Below are positions 37,031 through 52,037 of a DNA stretch of 64,000 nucleotides, one piece after another. Below the pieces are notes generated by a model, which searched no databases, had not been told where the DNA came from, and was given only the letters and a program-made list of their open reading frames with translations. Origin of the DNA: Cycas panzhihuaensis. Its lineage: Eukaryota; Cycadophyta. The stretch is from the NCBI GenBank assembly GCA_023213395.1, contig CM041465.1, positions 70,439,741-70,503,740 of the forward strand. Direction: 5' to 3'. How positions within the stretch are numbered: the first letter of the stretch is position 1; each line of letters begins with the position of its first letter. The translations under genes and the position numbers were made by a program.

Positions 37031-37276
37031 AAGTTTTCTTAAAGTTCCAGTTGACAAAGTCAAAGTTATAGCCACACATCCACATTTGAATCAAGCTACA
37101 TTTACTTACAGATTTTTTTGTACCACTCAATGGTGAAGATACATACATTGCAAAAAGGATGAAGTAAGTTAATATAGATCAAGCTACAAAGCATATCTTC
37201 AAAGTTTTTTTCAAGTACAAATTCCACAAGTTTAAAGAGAAGACAAGTTATTCGTGATGACCATTAAGGGGGAGAA

Positions 37277-37680
37277 TGTTAGGGTTAATGCTCATCACCC
37301 CTCTCCCACCTTCTAACTAGGAGTGCACACCTTACATTCATCAATTTACACATGTGGGTGCTCGCATGTGTTGGTAAATATACGGTAAGTTTAAGTTGAT
37401 TTGATTTAAGTTGACTTAAGTTTATTTAAGTTAAGTTATTATTTATTGTTATTTAAATTTTAGGGGTTGAGGAGTTTCCCTCCTCCCCCAAACTATATAT
37501 TTTGAGGGGTATGCAACCCTGGTGTCTTTAGACATTGCATTCATTTTAGACATTTATAATATTCTCTCTACAAAAATAGATTGAATACAATGGATCTTGT
37601 GTTTATGCAATAATAATATATTGATTTATGATTATCTCTTTTATGTTCTGCCCTGTTCTCCTTCCATTATTTTTCCTACA
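37277..37680 (+). repeat. S2 3' LTR
   Basis: 404 bases, TGTTAGGGTTAATGCTC to TTTTTCCTACA, preceded by the purine tract and followed by ACAAG, where C5 resumes. Confidence 0.9.
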
Positions 37681-37685
37681 ACAAG

Positions 37686-38215
37686 TAGGTAGTAGTGTGA
37701 GTGTTGAGGTACCTTAAGATGACCAACAAATATAGTCTATTATATGAACCTAATTTAGCATTCAAACTATATGCATACACAAACCCAGACTTTTCCAGAG
37801 ATAAAGACACAGGGAGATCCACGTCCAAGTAAGTAATATTTCTTAAAACAACACTAATATCATGGAGATCTAGACAACAGAAGATAGTTGTTGATTCAAC
37901 TACCAAAGTTAAATATATTGTTACTTTTGAGACTAGCAAGAAGGGAATGTGGCTTAGAAAATTATTGGAGATATTTAATATCCCCCAAATAAGTCCTACT
38001 AGCCTTCGTGTAGATAATTAATAAGTAATCCATATAGCAAAAAATCGTATATTTCACGATTACATCAAATACATAAGTACGAAAGCCTATAGGATTCAAG
38101 AACTAGTTCATGACAACATAATTTAACTAGAGTACTACCCCTCAACAAATCAAGAGGACAATATCTTCACCAAACCACTACAAAGGGTAAAGCATAAATA
38201 GTATCGTAGGTAGCT
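37686..38215 (+). pseudogene. C5 pol, part 2: RNase H (Ty1/copia)
   Basis: Continues the C5 RT frame interrupted at 31862. It reads VLRYLKMTNKYSLLYEP, then YAYTNPDFSRDKDTGRSTSK, which matches the family motif with D for A-x-x-D-W-A-x-D. A line with TKVKYIVTFETSKKGMWLRK stands where TEAEY is usual, followed by SPTSLRVDN and DNIFTKPLQRVKHK near 38158-38200. All are copia RNase H landmarks in order. The catalytic Glu of TEAEY reads Lys. It ends about 450 bases before the C5 purine tract. Confidence 0.85.
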
Positions 38216-38673
38216 TAACCTTCAGGCCTCTATCTATGACTAATTGGGGGAGATGACAACAGGATCATCACACTCTATTCTATCCATGAAAACCCCTTGT
38301 GGGCATGAAAGAATAAGAGTAAGTATCTATTCTATCATATTTATGAAAACCCCTTATGGGCACACAAGGATAAAGGTTGTACTAGTCTTAGAAAATTGGA
38401 ACCTATGAAAACTTGAAAGGGCATGGGGAATGACCAAATGGTATATGGAGACTCAACAGATCAAGCTACATATTTAAGTTGCTTGGCCATTAGTCTATAT
38501 CAAGAGTCACCTTATCCATTTTGATTTAAGGGGCTATAGATCTTAGAAAGTTTGTGGATTTTTATTCCCCATGAGGGTTTTCTCATAAAAGTATTAATGT
38601 AATAATGAAGCTCAAATAAAGACCTCAAAGAATAGATTCTATCATAATGACCTTTTATCATTAAGGGGGGGAT

Positions 38674-38976
38674 TGATGGTTGTTAATATATCAAGGTTAT
38701 TAGATTAATTATATGAAGGTGAATTTAAGTTAGCTAAGTCACATAGTTAAATATAATTTCATTTACATTTAAGTGTAATTTCAGAATCATGTCATTAGGC
38801 AGAAAACTCCTTTAGAAACCCTAATGTATATCCTCTATTATATAAGGTTGAATATGAAAGGGAGAGTCATAATTCTAACCTCTTATTTTTGCTCTTAATC
38901 TTGTTCTCTTTATTTTACTCTTATTATATGCCATTGTTTTAGTGTAGTAGAGTGTAGCAACTAGATCCTTCACTCA
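38674..38976 (+). repeat. C5 3' LTR
   Basis: About 300 bases after the purine tract, starting TGATGGTTGTTAAT and ending near TCCTTCACTCA. Related in content to the LTR at 52038 (both have a TGTAATTTC...CATTA...AAACCCTAAT core). The exact right end is uncertain by a few bases. Confidence 0.7.
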
Positions 38977-39021
38977 AAAATCTCACTACATATTAACATT
39001 AGTTAGTAATATATTCCAACA
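38977..39021 (-). repeat. C4 3' LTR, last 45 bases
   Basis: Matches 43450-43494 (CATATTAACATTAG...AATATATTCCAACA) and is followed by the C4 purine-tract complement. Confidence 0.8.
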
Positions 39022-39094
39022 TCCCCTCTTAATATGAATGTAGGGTATTAAGATTTATCCTTAGTAATAGATCCCTTCTCAAGGATAACCTTAC

Positions 39095-39620
39095 CTAATA
39101 TGCATGGATGTTAATGTAGTGATCTCTAGTTAGAGCTTGGTGAGCATGTTCATAAGTTGATCTCCACTTAGACAAACTTCAACCTACATCTTCCTTGATT
39201 TGATCTACTCTTGGATGTAATGGTGCTATGCCTCGTATGTGCATAATTCTTTAGATTTTACTCTAATAGTTCCTGTAACTATATAACTCTCTCTCTATGC
39301 CTAATACTTTATCCATGAAACTTAGTCATTTTCCTTTGACTAACCAAGAGGTTAAGCCAATTAAGCCATGTGAATCTCTTCTTCAAGCCTCCATTAAGGA
39401 ATACTAACATGATATAATGTAACTTCCAACTATATAACTATTAAAGTAAGGATCAAATGGACCAAAAGCAACATAAAGAGTGGTGCAAATATCTCCTTAT
39501 ATTTGAATCCTTCTTTCAATTAGAAATCTCTTGAACAACAAGTCTTGCCAACTTGTAAACTAACCATGTTATTTTCTTGGAGATAAGAGGGCCAAATCCC
39601 ACACAACACTCCTCTAATAT
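39095..39620 (-). pseudogene. C4 RT/RNase H remnant
   Basis: Minus-strand reading in shifting frames gives KEGFKYKEIFAPL, which aligns with the copia RT wording KEGIDYxETFAPV. VFLNGG and LEEEIHMA follow, aligning with AFLNGxLEEEIYM. A tail resembling the RNase H end (KHI...QIKEDV...) comes soon after, so several hundred bases between RT and RNase H are missing. Heavily decayed. Confidence 0.6.
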
Positions 39621-41019
39621 AACTCTCTATTATAATTCTTCTCTTGTTGGAATGTTGGTGTCTATCACGAGCTTGACTAACATGCTGATCCTTTTTTTTC
39701 AATCATCCTGTAGGTTTTAAACCATCAATGGAATATGGGGTTGTAATCCATATCTCTTCAAAAAATAACTCATTATCAATCTTCCACTCAATATTGCTTT
39801 TGTCTTAAACATAATGTTAAGCAAACAAACTTATGAAATTACTTAATCATAGCTCAAAAAACTGAAGCAATAAAGGATAAAACCTATAATTAGATGTCAC
39901 TCAATATGATACATCATAAACTCTTCAAACTAGCATCTAGACTAATCATAATGCATTTTCCTACAGATCATAAAGACACTCCAAACTCTTGTAATCCTGC
40001 TATTATGATCTTCATCTAAGATGTGTACACTTCATTTACTTCAAATAGTAAATGGAAGGCTTCTAACTTAGTCTAATATATAATATGATGGGAATATGCC
40101 ATGAATAGTACTAGAAGAGGCTTCATGCAACTATCTACTACAACTTCTACTATAAATCTATGGGAGGCAAACAATGACATGCACTAACACCTCACCATCT
40201 GCATCATAATACTCACCTATAATGCAACCTTATAGAGTTTATAGGACAACTATTCTATACCATGATAAAGACATAACTGGTTTTTAAAGCATCTCGTCAT
40301 AGATCTTTCCATTCATACTTTAATTTTTTATCAAATACTTTATCTTAGTTCTACATCAAGTTTGTTTAGATATGCACATGTGTTGAACTAATATCAAATA
40401 GAACATAAAGCCTCATGTTAACATCAATCCAACTGGCAAAGTATAATGGTCTACCATCATTATACAAACAACAAATTCTAAACCTCTTTTCACCTCATAT
40501 ATATCTAATATAATAGAACTTGAATATACACAAATAAAACACACATTTTTAATTAATAAATTACATATATATGAACTTGTGCAATGATCTATGCTGCAAC
40601 AATAATAACAGAGTTTACTTTATTTTGTAACTAAGGTATCTCAATTAACTCAGCCTTCTTCACCCTATCTTGCCTAATCTCAACTTAGTTCAGTTAATTG
40701 GTGATACTTCACTACTTTGACCTTTTCTTTCTCACCCTCAAACCTCTCATATATAAATCACATGCAAAGAGGTAACATGTTGTCTCATTTTGTCTATTCT
40801 CACCCAACTTATTCTCTCATGTAATTGCATGCTAGAGAGCCTTATGTTGCCTACTCTTGCTCATAAGCTCTTATATGTAACCACATACAAAGATCCTAAC
40901 ATCACCCATTTTTCCCATGAATACTCTCTTGCTAACATAAGTAATAAGTGCATAATTGCCTCATACTGCCAATGAATCACAAAGCTTTGCCTTATCATAA
41001 CATCTCCTTATATATGTCT
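39621..41019 (-). other. C4 internal region, too decayed to assign
   Basis: AT-rich. By position it should hold C4 integrase and protease, but no motif could be read with confidence on either strand. Confidence 0.4.
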
Positions 41020-41491
41020 TGTTAAAAAAACCTAGTTCTAAATTACCAAATCTACAACCAAGATCTATTCTATTTTGTAACAAGAATAAGATTCAAAATT
41101 ATAATAAAATGCAAGTACATAGACCAGAGATCATTCAACACATACACAAGAAAAGCATAAGCATTACCAAGTACACCATATTTAACATGGTAAAATACTA
41201 GCAGGGTGTTAGGGAAACATCTACACAAGAAAGACATCAAGATTTATTGATCAAGAATGGGAATCTATATGTGTAGTCACCATAGAGTTCTCACAACAAT
41301 AATAACACAACTAAATTACCCAATTTAGGTTGCATGAAAAGTATCATAAGAAGGTAAAAATCTTAATTATCAGATCTAGGTCCTTTTTAATGAACAACCT
41401 TGATCCCCCTAAGGAAAGTTAGTGGGGAAAACTACACTAAAAACAAGTCAAAATTTTAGCCTCCTTATACACTGTTGTCATATACCCAACA
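41020..41491 (-). repeat. Diverged solo LTR related to C2 LTRs
   Basis: Runs from TGTTAAAAAAACCTAG to ATACCCAACA and parallels the C2 LTR in order: an ACCAGAGAT...CAT block, a GCATTACC...ATTTAACATGGTAAAA block, GGGAAACATC, ATCAAGAATGG, CATAGAGTTCTCACAACAA and a GATCCCCCTA block. It is shorter (472 versus 650 bases) and much more diverged. No target duplication found. Confidence 0.5.
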
Positions 41492-43168
<1,677 letters not shown>

Positions 43169-43180
43169 TCTTTGATACCA

Positions 43181-43494
43181 TGTTAGGAAACACATAAATA
43201 TAAGCAAGTCAATGAAGTCTTTCACACAAAGTAGATCTCAACAGAATGCAAGCATATGGGACATCATAATTAACGTGGAAAACCCTCTCAGGTAAAAACC
43301 CACCAAAATGATATTATTTCACATTTTTAACAAATCTAGTATTATACATAATTTGGACTTTGATCTATATTTATAGATCTCAAGTGTCCTGAATAATTAG
43401 GATTATATCTATTCGCTCATCATAATATTATATCAAGAATATTCCACATATTATCTCACCACATATTAACATTAGTCGATAATATATTCCAACA
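43181..43494 (-). repeat. C4 5' LTR
   Basis: 314 bases, TGTTAGGAAACAC to ATTCCAACA. Primer-site complement at 43170-43180 and target duplication GAAAT at 43495-43499. Confidence 0.85.
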
Positions 43495-43499
43495 GAAAT

Positions 43500-45413
43500 A
43501 AGAGCTAGTTCATAAAAGTTGACATCTCATTTACCTTTTTTTTTGTATATTTTGCTTAATTTTGGTATATTTAACACTTCGAGAGGGTGTATTCGTTGTC
43601 CTCCTTTATTGTGTGATCAGTTATAAGTAGTCCTCAGTCTTATTATAGTAGTTTCAAGAAAAAAGAATACATTGTCTATAATTTTCATTTATATTTTAGG
43701 CTTCATTCTTCAAGTTTCAATAGTCATCTATTTTATTTTCACCCATTTGGCTCTGTTTGTACCTGCCATCACCTTTTGTGAGCTCCTCTCAACTATATAG
43801 TCTCCCTATTAGCCTTGAGACATCACTTCTCTAACCACTAGGTGGATTCAAACCCTCCATTCGCCATATAGATACCTACCATTCCTGTTGAATCCTTGGA
43901 GCTTGGGTGACCTTGAATGACTATTGTCAGCCCTGCATCACTTAAATTTGGCTATGATTCACTGGTGGGGGTCTCTAACCTCATCTTAAAATCATATCAT
44001 TGCAATGTAACTTGATTCAATCAAGTTTTTAAAGCTTGCATTGTCAATGCTTGTCAAAAAAATTCATGCAGTTAAATAATCTTATTTTATTTTATACTTT
44101 TTTTTACAAAGTTTAAGTTTAATTTAATTATATTTAAAATTTTATTCAAATCCATTGAAGGTCCTTTATATATTATTGGAGGTCTTATATTAACCCCTCA
44201 TGACTAGGGGCTTTAGATACAAAGGGGCAAACTTCAAATGACATTAAGCTATTTTTAATACTTTTTATTTAATAAAAAATTATATTCCATATTTAATAGT
44301 TCTTTCAAGTTCTCTATCCTCTCAATAGTCGGGCATATGGTTATATGCAGACCTTTTTAGAGCAAGGGCTAATCTTTAAAGGGGGATTAAGCCTAAACTA
44401 TTCCTGTTCACTTTGCATAAGGAATACCTTGCACTATTTTTGCCACAATGTTTCAACAAGAGGTCTATATTATGCATTGTTTGAACCGTTGGATTCTTGG
44501 TTTAGAGGTCTATATGTTAGAGCTAGTTTTAGTTATTTTTAAATAGTTCTTCAATGGTTTTTAAGTAGATAAAGTAGACTCATTTATTTAGGCTATAATA
44601 AGTCTTTTTTTTATAAATTGAAGGATTATTTTTCATTTTACAAAGGATCTATTTACTAAATGCTAGTTATTTACATCTTATTTGCTATCCTATATAGTTT
44701 TTGGATGACATTTACTTGTGCATTATGGTTGTAGGTGAATTTCTTGTGTGAAGTAGGTTGATCTTTACTTGGCAGCAAAGTCCATGAAAGAGCACCCTAA
44801 ACCCTTCTATTTCTTTTAATTTATTGCTTTTCTTTTGGTCTTCTTACTTTTATTTCATAAAAAGAACCCTCTTTTTAAGCAAGAACATATTTTAAAATCT
44901 ATTTCAAATTGAAAGATAAAAAAGATAACTCTTAATCTACAATTCAACTTTACTAGCATTGTACGAGGAATGGTTAGGACCCCTGAAGTTACCACTCTAT
45001 AGATATTAGTAGTTCTTCTTAAATTCTATAGATATTAGAGAATACCACTAGCTATAAGATGTATTAAGTAGTAGGTTGAGGTGTAAAACCCTACCTTAGA
45101 GTTTAGAGACTAGATTAGACCTAGAAAGGATGAGTGCCTTAGTTTATATCTTTTAGCTAGACCTGTCACTAGGTATAAGACAGATACAGGTAGATTAACA
45201 AGTCAAGGGAGTCTTTGACCTTCTTAGTAGCCCATGTATTAAGGTATATAGAGCCTAAAGGTCATGTACTAGTATATAAGGTCCCTAATTTACCACTTGT
45301 GGGTAGGCACCACTAGACAAAATAACAACTAAGGGCTTCTTAGAGACCCTTTAGCTCAACATTTTAGTTTAGAAATCACCCTAGGTAGATATGACACTAA
45401 AAGACACACTAAA
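43500..45413 (+). other. C3 leader, with module shared with C1
   Basis: Non-coding leader resuming after C4. Its last part (44960-45370) matches C1 12950-13400 in reverse complement. A 65-codon frame at 44345-44542 has no recognisable motif. Confidence 0.6.
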
Positions 45414-46500
45414 ATGGTAGCTCAAATACTTGTGTCTAATGCAATTAAACTTAGTGGAATAAATGACTTTTTTAGTTTAAAAAAAATAAGTTAAAAATAT
45501 CCTTATAATGAATGATTATTAGGCCTATATCAATGGGGACATAGTCCCATCCAAAACCACATAAGACCTAAACAACTCTATCTAAGGCATACCACTAGAT
45601 CCAGTTGCCTTAGTAACTTTTGAAGCTAAGGATAACATTTCCCTCGCATTTCTCCACTTGGCTGTAGAAGACCAAGTAGATCAAAACATAGAAATTACTA
45701 AAACCTCTCATAAAGCTTAGAGTATTATATGCTCCATTTATAAGAGGAACAATGACTTTAGGTCTCTCATTTTAAAGGCCTACCTCTTTGGTATACTCTT
45801 TGTTGGAACCATAACAACCCACTTAATTGAAATTAAAATAATTAGAAAATAACTTATTATCCTTAGTGAACCCCCTTCTAACCATGATTTAGTGTTAAGT
45901 GTTATTAATATCCTTTCTATAGAATATAATAGCTTTGTATCTAAACTTTATGATACCTTTCCTAAAATAGAATTTAATACTTTAGAAGGACTCTTGCTCA
46001 GGGAGGAGAATATACTCAATCACTAAGGAGTGGCATCCATTTTTTTACTCTGCCCCTGCATTTACAATTAAGATTTCAAAAAGGAATAAGCCAGCCTAAC
46101 AACCAAGTAAGTGATCAACTTATTAGTAAATCCTTACTTATCAGTTTAACTCTTTAAATATCTCTTAACAACCATGTTAATAGCCAACTTATCAACAACC
46201 TCATACTCAATAATTTGACACTATATATCAATAGCCCCAACAACTATAATACCCATAACAACAACAACAATCTCAACCTTCAAGGAACCAACAACATAGA
46301 TAAAATGTCACCTGCATGTACTGTGGTAAAAATGGGCACCTAACAGTTGATTGTAGAGAAGATAAGCTAACATATAACTACTTTAGAACCATAGTAGGTA
46401 ATAAGGAGGCCCAAACTTTTAATAAAGCTAGAACTAGAGGTAGAACTAGAACTAGTGCCAAGTAAACAAGCAAAGGTACCAAGAAAGAAACCTAAGGAAT
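45414..46500 (+). pseudogene. C3 gag with intact zinc-knuckle motif
   Basis: The chosen ATG at 45414 gives MVAQILVSNAIKLSGINDFF, the usual gag opening (K-L-x-G-x-N-x-F/Y). A UBN2-like core reads ISLAFLHLAVEDQVDQNIEI with SIICSIYKRN after a stop. The zinc knuckle at 46313-46354 is perfect: CMYCGKNGHLTVDC, CX2CX4HX4C. Several stops lie between, so only the knuckle is intact. Confidence 0.8.
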
Positions 46501-46584
46501 AATTAGAATTCATTACAAGGAGGCAATATGGATGATACTCAATCTACCTCCTAAAATTTATTCTTTATTACCTTATCATCTCAA

Positions 46585-47995
46585 CATACTGTTAATTCTT
46601 AATTGATCAATTCCAGTGCCATACATCACATGATTAGTACCAAAGACTTACTTAAGAAGACATAACTAATAAGGGCCCAAACTATAATATTTGGAGATAA
46701 TATTATATATGATGTAACTAAGATTAGACGAGTCCCTATTATACTAAAGGATTAAAACATCTACCAATATATCAATAATATATTCCATGTATCTAACATG
46801 AAAATGAATCTATTATAAATTAATCAAATTGATAAACAGAACGTAAATATTCTCTTTAGCTAAAGTATCTACATAATTACAAATCATGCCATAGGTCAAT
46901 TGGTTGTCACAGGACATAAGGATAATGGATTATACAAACTTGATAGAGTTCCCCTCACTATTACCCCACCACATGAGTACTATTCCATAATATAAAATAA
47001 TCACCTTGACAAGGGGAACGCAATCATAGTTGAAGACCTACCTCTTAACTAAGTTTAACGTGAATTCTCATATTCTAAAGAGAAATCCATCTCTAATACT
47101 ACTAAGGACTAACTATGGCATTGATGCCTTGGTCACCTAAATATATAGAGTTTAAACTTTATGTATAAGCTACATGTGATGCATAGACTACCAAAGCTTA
47201 GGAGAAATAGATGTATTTATGAGGCTTGCTTAGTTGGCAAGCAACACAGAGAATGATTCCCATAAAAAATAGCATGGCAAGCCTCATAACCATTGGGATT
47301 AGTCCACTTAGATATTTGTAGGCCCATATCAGTTCTTTCACTCAATGTGAATCTATTTTCATGACCTTTATTGATGACTATTCTAGAAAAGTATGGGTCT
47401 ACTTTCTTAGGAATAAATTTTAAGACTTTGTCAAGTTTAAAGTATTTAAGGATGAGGTGGAAAATGAAAGTGGTATGAACATCAAGGTGCTTACATTTAA
47501 TAATGGAGGAAAGTACATATCTAATCAATTCACTAACTTTTATAAATAATATGGAATCAAACACTTAGTTTTTGCCCCACATACACCTCAACAAAATGAT
47601 GTAGCAGAAAGAATGAACCAAATATTGGTGAACAAGGTAAAAGCCATGTTGAGTATTACTAACCTTGCTACTTAGTTTTGGGTTAAAGCCATATCAATTG
47701 CTACTTATCTGACTAACAAAAGTACCATAGTAGTAGATAGAGATATCATTCATGAGGAGGCTTGGTTAGGCCAAAAGCTTATAGTTTCTCACCTAAGGAC
47801 ATTTAGTTGTACAACCTATAAATTCATTCCTAAGGATAATAGAAAGAAACTAGATGATAAAAGCCTATAATGCATATTTATTAGCTATGCACCTAGATAT
47901 AAAGCCTATAAAGTATATGAGATTATTAGAAACTAGGTATATACCACTGGAGATATCATATTTGCTAAAAATACTCAAGACTTTGACCCTTCATA
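46585..47995 (+). pseudogene. C3 protease remnant and integrase
   Basis: Protease site LINSSAIHHM (about 46602-46632) replaces LIDSGATHHM, so the catalytic DSG is lost. Integrase includes CLVGKQHRE (zinc-binding tail, about 47224-47250), LVHLDICRPI with the first Asp kept, VLTFNNGGKY for SDNGGE, and AERMNQIL with the catalytic Glu region (about 47600-47625). The C-terminal part reads LRTFSCTTYKFIPKDNRKKL near 47800. Reading needs several frames. Confidence 0.82.
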
Positions 47996-48199
47996 AATTT
48001 AATTTGTAGTATATAAAGATGTCAGTATACTTGAGGTGCCTCTTATACCAATTCTTGAGCCACCAACACCCACATCCTCTTATACAACAAGTTCATCTTC
48101 AATTCTAGTAGCTTCAACATCCACTTTAGATGCTACCACAATAATGCCACTTATATCTCCTAATGATCTTTAGGTGGAGGTCACTAGCTTTTGAAAATC

Positions 48200-49835
48200 T
48201 CCTAAATGGTTATAATAGTTGATAAAGGATGTAACTTCTCCTTCTATAACTTCTAAAAGAGAGTCTAAAATGAGACACTCCACCAACTTTTCTATAATGG
48301 CTCATTTCTTTAAGACTTATGAGCCTTCTACATTTAAGGAGGTAGTTAAAGACCAAATATGGAAAGTTATAATAGATGAAGAGATAAACTCTATTCTTAA
48401 GAATAACATGCAGGGGCTAGTAGAACTACCACCTGGAAAGAAGTTAAGTAATTATAGATGGCTTTACAAGATAAAATTTTATATCAATGGCACCATTGAA
48501 CATCACAAATCATGCCTAGTTATAAGAGGTTTCAAACAACAAGAGGGGATTGACTATGATGAAACCTTTGGACTGGTTTCTAACATGACCATATTTCATT
48601 CAGTTATGTCACTTATAACTCAATTCAACTGGCCTATGTACCAAATGGATGTGAAGAGTGCTTTCTTGAATGGGGAGATTATAGAAGTGATTTTCTTAAA
48701 GCAACCCCCCAGCTATGCTGGTCCTAAAAAAGAACCTAGTCTACAAGCTTAATAAATCCTTATATAGACTGAAGTAGGCACCACATGCCTAGTATACTAA
48801 GATTGATGACTTTTTCATATAGTATGGATTCACTCATTCACCCTCTAATTTAGACTTATATATTCATATTAGAGGAAACTTGATCACTATCAAAGTGCTC
48901 TATGTAGATGACTTAGCTATAACTAGAAATGATGATAAGGGAATATCTTGTCTCTAATATGAATTTAAAATCAACTATAAGATGATAGATCTTGGGTTGC
49001 TACAATATTTCTCTAGTATTAAAGCATGGTAGAAAACTATCTATGTATTCTTATCATAATCCAAGTACTCAAATGAACTATTATAGTAGTTTAGAATGGG
49101 TAACTGCAAACCTTCACTAATACCAATAGAAATAGGAACTAAGTTAAATTTGGATGAACAAGGGAAACCCTTTAATCTTACCTTATACTAAAAATTGTTT
49201 AGAATCTTGATTTACCTCACTCACACTCGACTAGACATCTGTTATGCAGTTCAAATCTATTCTAGGTATATGTCCTAGCCCAAAGCATCTCATTGGAAGG
49301 ATGCCATTAGAATCTTTAAATATATCTATGTCATATCTCAATTTGATCTTGATTACAACTAAGTTGATAATCCTATTCTAAAAGGATTTTCAGATATTAA
49401 TTGGGCTAGTTTTCAAGACTCACATCACTCAACCTCTAGATATTATTTTGACATAAACTCAACTATCATTTCTTGGAGCTGTAAGAAATAATCAAGTGTT
49501 TCCCTCTCCTCTATGGAAGTGGAATACAAAGTAGCTATTCATGCCACCATAGAGTTAATTTGGATATGTAGGATTCTTATTGAACTTAGACTTCAACAAA
49601 TTCATGCTGCCACTTTCGTTTATAACAATCAAAGTGTATTAAAGATGACCAAGAATCCTATCTTCTAAATTTATACCAAACACATAGAGGTCAATCATCA
49701 CTTTATTCATGAGAATGTACAAAATGGGGAAGTTAACTTAGTATACTAATCGATTAAAGACCAAGTGCTAGTTATCTTTACCAAAGCACTTAGGAGACCA
49801 AAGTTTAAATGCTTTCAACATGACCTTGATGTCTT
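48200..49835 (+). pseudogene. C3 RT and RNase H (Ty1/copia)
   Basis: The longest open part (48219-48752, 178 codons including stop) covers the RT start: a DQIWKVIIDEEINSILKNN lead, GLVELPPGKKLSNYRWLYKI and MYQMDVKSAFLNGEI. The active site YVDD is intact at 48901-48912 (VLYVDDLAIT). After that LYXKLFRILIYLTHTRLDI leads to RNase H with YSRYMSQPKASHW, SSMEVEYKVAIHA (TEAEY changed to MEVEY, Glu kept), TKHIEVNHHFIHE (about 49674-49712) and IFTKAL near 49780. Stops occur at Trp and Gln codons. It ends just before the purine tract at 49853. Confidence 0.87.
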
Positions 49836-49860
49836 GATAAATACAACTTTCGTTAAGGGA

Positions 49861-50309
49861 TGGTTTTAAAATAACTAATGACACCTCTTTGTAATATATT
49901 TATGATATGTTATTATACATTATATGTCTTTGTAATATTATTATATATCACATGTAACATTGGGTTTAAATCCTTATTTATAATTCAAATATAATTTATA
50001 ATATAGTTAGGTCTACCCAATTATTAAAAAATAGACCAATAATATTGGCCTATTATATTAGACAATCAAATTTCTATATTCATATTTCAAACGATTATAA
50101 ATTAAGCATGATCCCTCTCATTTATATGATAAATTTTGGTGTATGCAAAAGATATACAAAAATTTATATGTACCGTGTAATCAATTTACCTATCATACTT
50201 ATTTACAAGATGTTTGCATATATTTGATATATTTATTTGTGTTTCCTACTTTCAGTTTAATGTATATGCATGCACATTTGTAATAGTAATCCTATTAATC
50301 AATTTGGTA
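49861..50309 (+). repeat. C3 3' LTR
   Basis: 449 bases, TGGTTTTAAAATAAC to AATTTGGTA, preceded by the purine tract TTAAGGGA and followed by GTATC. The 5' partner totals 446 bases after removing S1 and one copy of its duplication. Confidence 0.85.
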
Positions 50310-50314
50310 GTATC

Positions 50315-50794
50315 TATCATTCATAGCATAAGTATATCAATTAATTATAATAAATTAATCATATCATAAGGATTATATACACAAATCATATAATGTATGA
50401 TCGACATATTAAGTAATATCATGAACATAAAGTAATGAGTATCATCATAATAAATAATGAGTATACATTACAAAAGATAATAAATTTATATGTGGAAAAC
50501 TTAAGATGTTAAAAATCATATGAGAAGGTTGGATTCAGTAGCTCCAATTTATTATATCTTCAAATGATTACATCTCTAAACTTGATCTTTTCTCAAGTGA
50601 TACATGTAGATATTTATAAATTGTGTCACCTCATGAATAGCCTATAATACCTTTGAGCCTTTTTATCATCTAATAAGATGTGTATATGAATATGTGTGCA
50701 TGCCACATCTATTAATACTTTTGTATGCAAGGTTGTATGAGACTAGACCTTATAATAAACATTACATATATGGAAATAATCATATATTTCAATA
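50315..50794 (-). repeat. M0 5' LTR, main part
   Basis: Continues the LTR begun at 25386 and aligns with 6856-7330 (ATCATTCATAG, TGTATGATC, AGAAGGTTGGA/AGAAGGTTAGA, TAATACCTTTGAGC). Ends CATATATTTCAATA at 50794, followed by TATTT, the right target duplication of M0. Confidence 0.75.
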
Positions 50795-50799
50795 TATTT

Positions 50800-51847
50800 A
50801 TGCAATATGTTTCTACTATAAGTATAATCTAATATGTTCCATATATATATTATCATCTTAACAAAGACAAGATTATTTAAAGGGAGAATAAATTTTGAAA
50901 TAATATATTTTAGTTTTTATATAAATTAAAAATAAGTAGGAAGGATTCTTGTATAACTATAATTAAAATTATTATATAGAAGTCATTGATTTACTTCAAG
51001 TCATACTATTGTAGAATCTAAATTCTTGGCTTACTCTGAGAAAATTGCATATAATAATAAATGTAATGAGATTACAATAATTTGAGACCTTTAGTTAATA
51101 ATATTTGACCTAATTTTTGACAGAGATAAAGTAGAAATAGTTGGGGGCATCTTAAAGCTAAGACGGGGAGAAATGCAACATACCAAAATTTCTATAGTAT
51201 GAAGAAGAAAAAAATGAAAAATACCCTTTTATAAAAAATATAAAAGAAAATGTATAAAAATATTATTCAAGTATAGTTAATTAAGTGAAAAGTTATGATT
51301 AATTAAGGAAAGGTTATACCATATCTATTATGGGTTGATTGTGTACTATTTATAGATAATGTGAAAGGAAGAGGGAGGAGAACATGCTTTGGGATCCTAG
51401 AGTCTTGGTTGAGTTCCTAGTTGAGGGGATTATAAAGTCACAATTGGATTCCTAGAGAGATATTTGAGGATATAAGGAGTTTGATTTCTATATGGTTTAC
51501 TAAATCTGATGTTATTAAAGGTTGAAATAATCTAGTTTAGTCACAAGTTTTTTGAACCTCCATTAGGCATGCCTCACTCAATTAATAATAATTGCTTATT
51601 ATTTTTAGATATGTATCAAGTTGTGTATTAAAGAAATAATTATTTTATTGAAAGAACTATAATGTATTATATGAAAATTAATTTTCTTTATATTCTTTTC
51701 TTATCTCTTATACTTAGTAAATTAAAGACAAAATAAGATATGAAAAGGAAAATACATATCTTTATCTCTCTATTATTATTTCTTTATAATATAAATAATA
51801 AACATATATGGTATTATTTATAAAAATTGGTTGAGGATATAAGCTCA
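50800..51847. other. AT-rich DNA, no gene recognised
   Basis: No open frame with a motif. A short purine-rich phrase GTTGGGGGCATC at about 51140 recalls a Ty3 purine tract, but no LTR could be placed beside it. Confidence 0.45.
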
Positions 51848-52037
51848 TCATATTTCTAATGGATTTACCTTAAATCTCAACACCATACCAACTATAAAGG
51901 ATGTATTAGGCCTAGTTATAATCAAATAGATCAAGCTATCAACTAGTTGCCTATATAATAAGCCATATATCAGGTCTCTAACATCTAGATCTTTTAATTT
52001 TAAACTTATCTTCATGAGATTTGAGACAAGTCTATAG
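51848..52037 (-). pseudogene. Copia RT C-terminal scrap
   Basis: One minus frame reads SLKLKDLDVRDLIYGLLYRQ, LVDSLIYLIITRPN and FIVGMVLRF, the Y-R-Q-L-V-G-S-L-I-Y-L-x-x-T-R-P-D segment of copia RT. It is cut on its upstream side by the opposite-strand LTR at 52038, so that LTR inserted into, or was joined to, an older element. Confidence 0.78.
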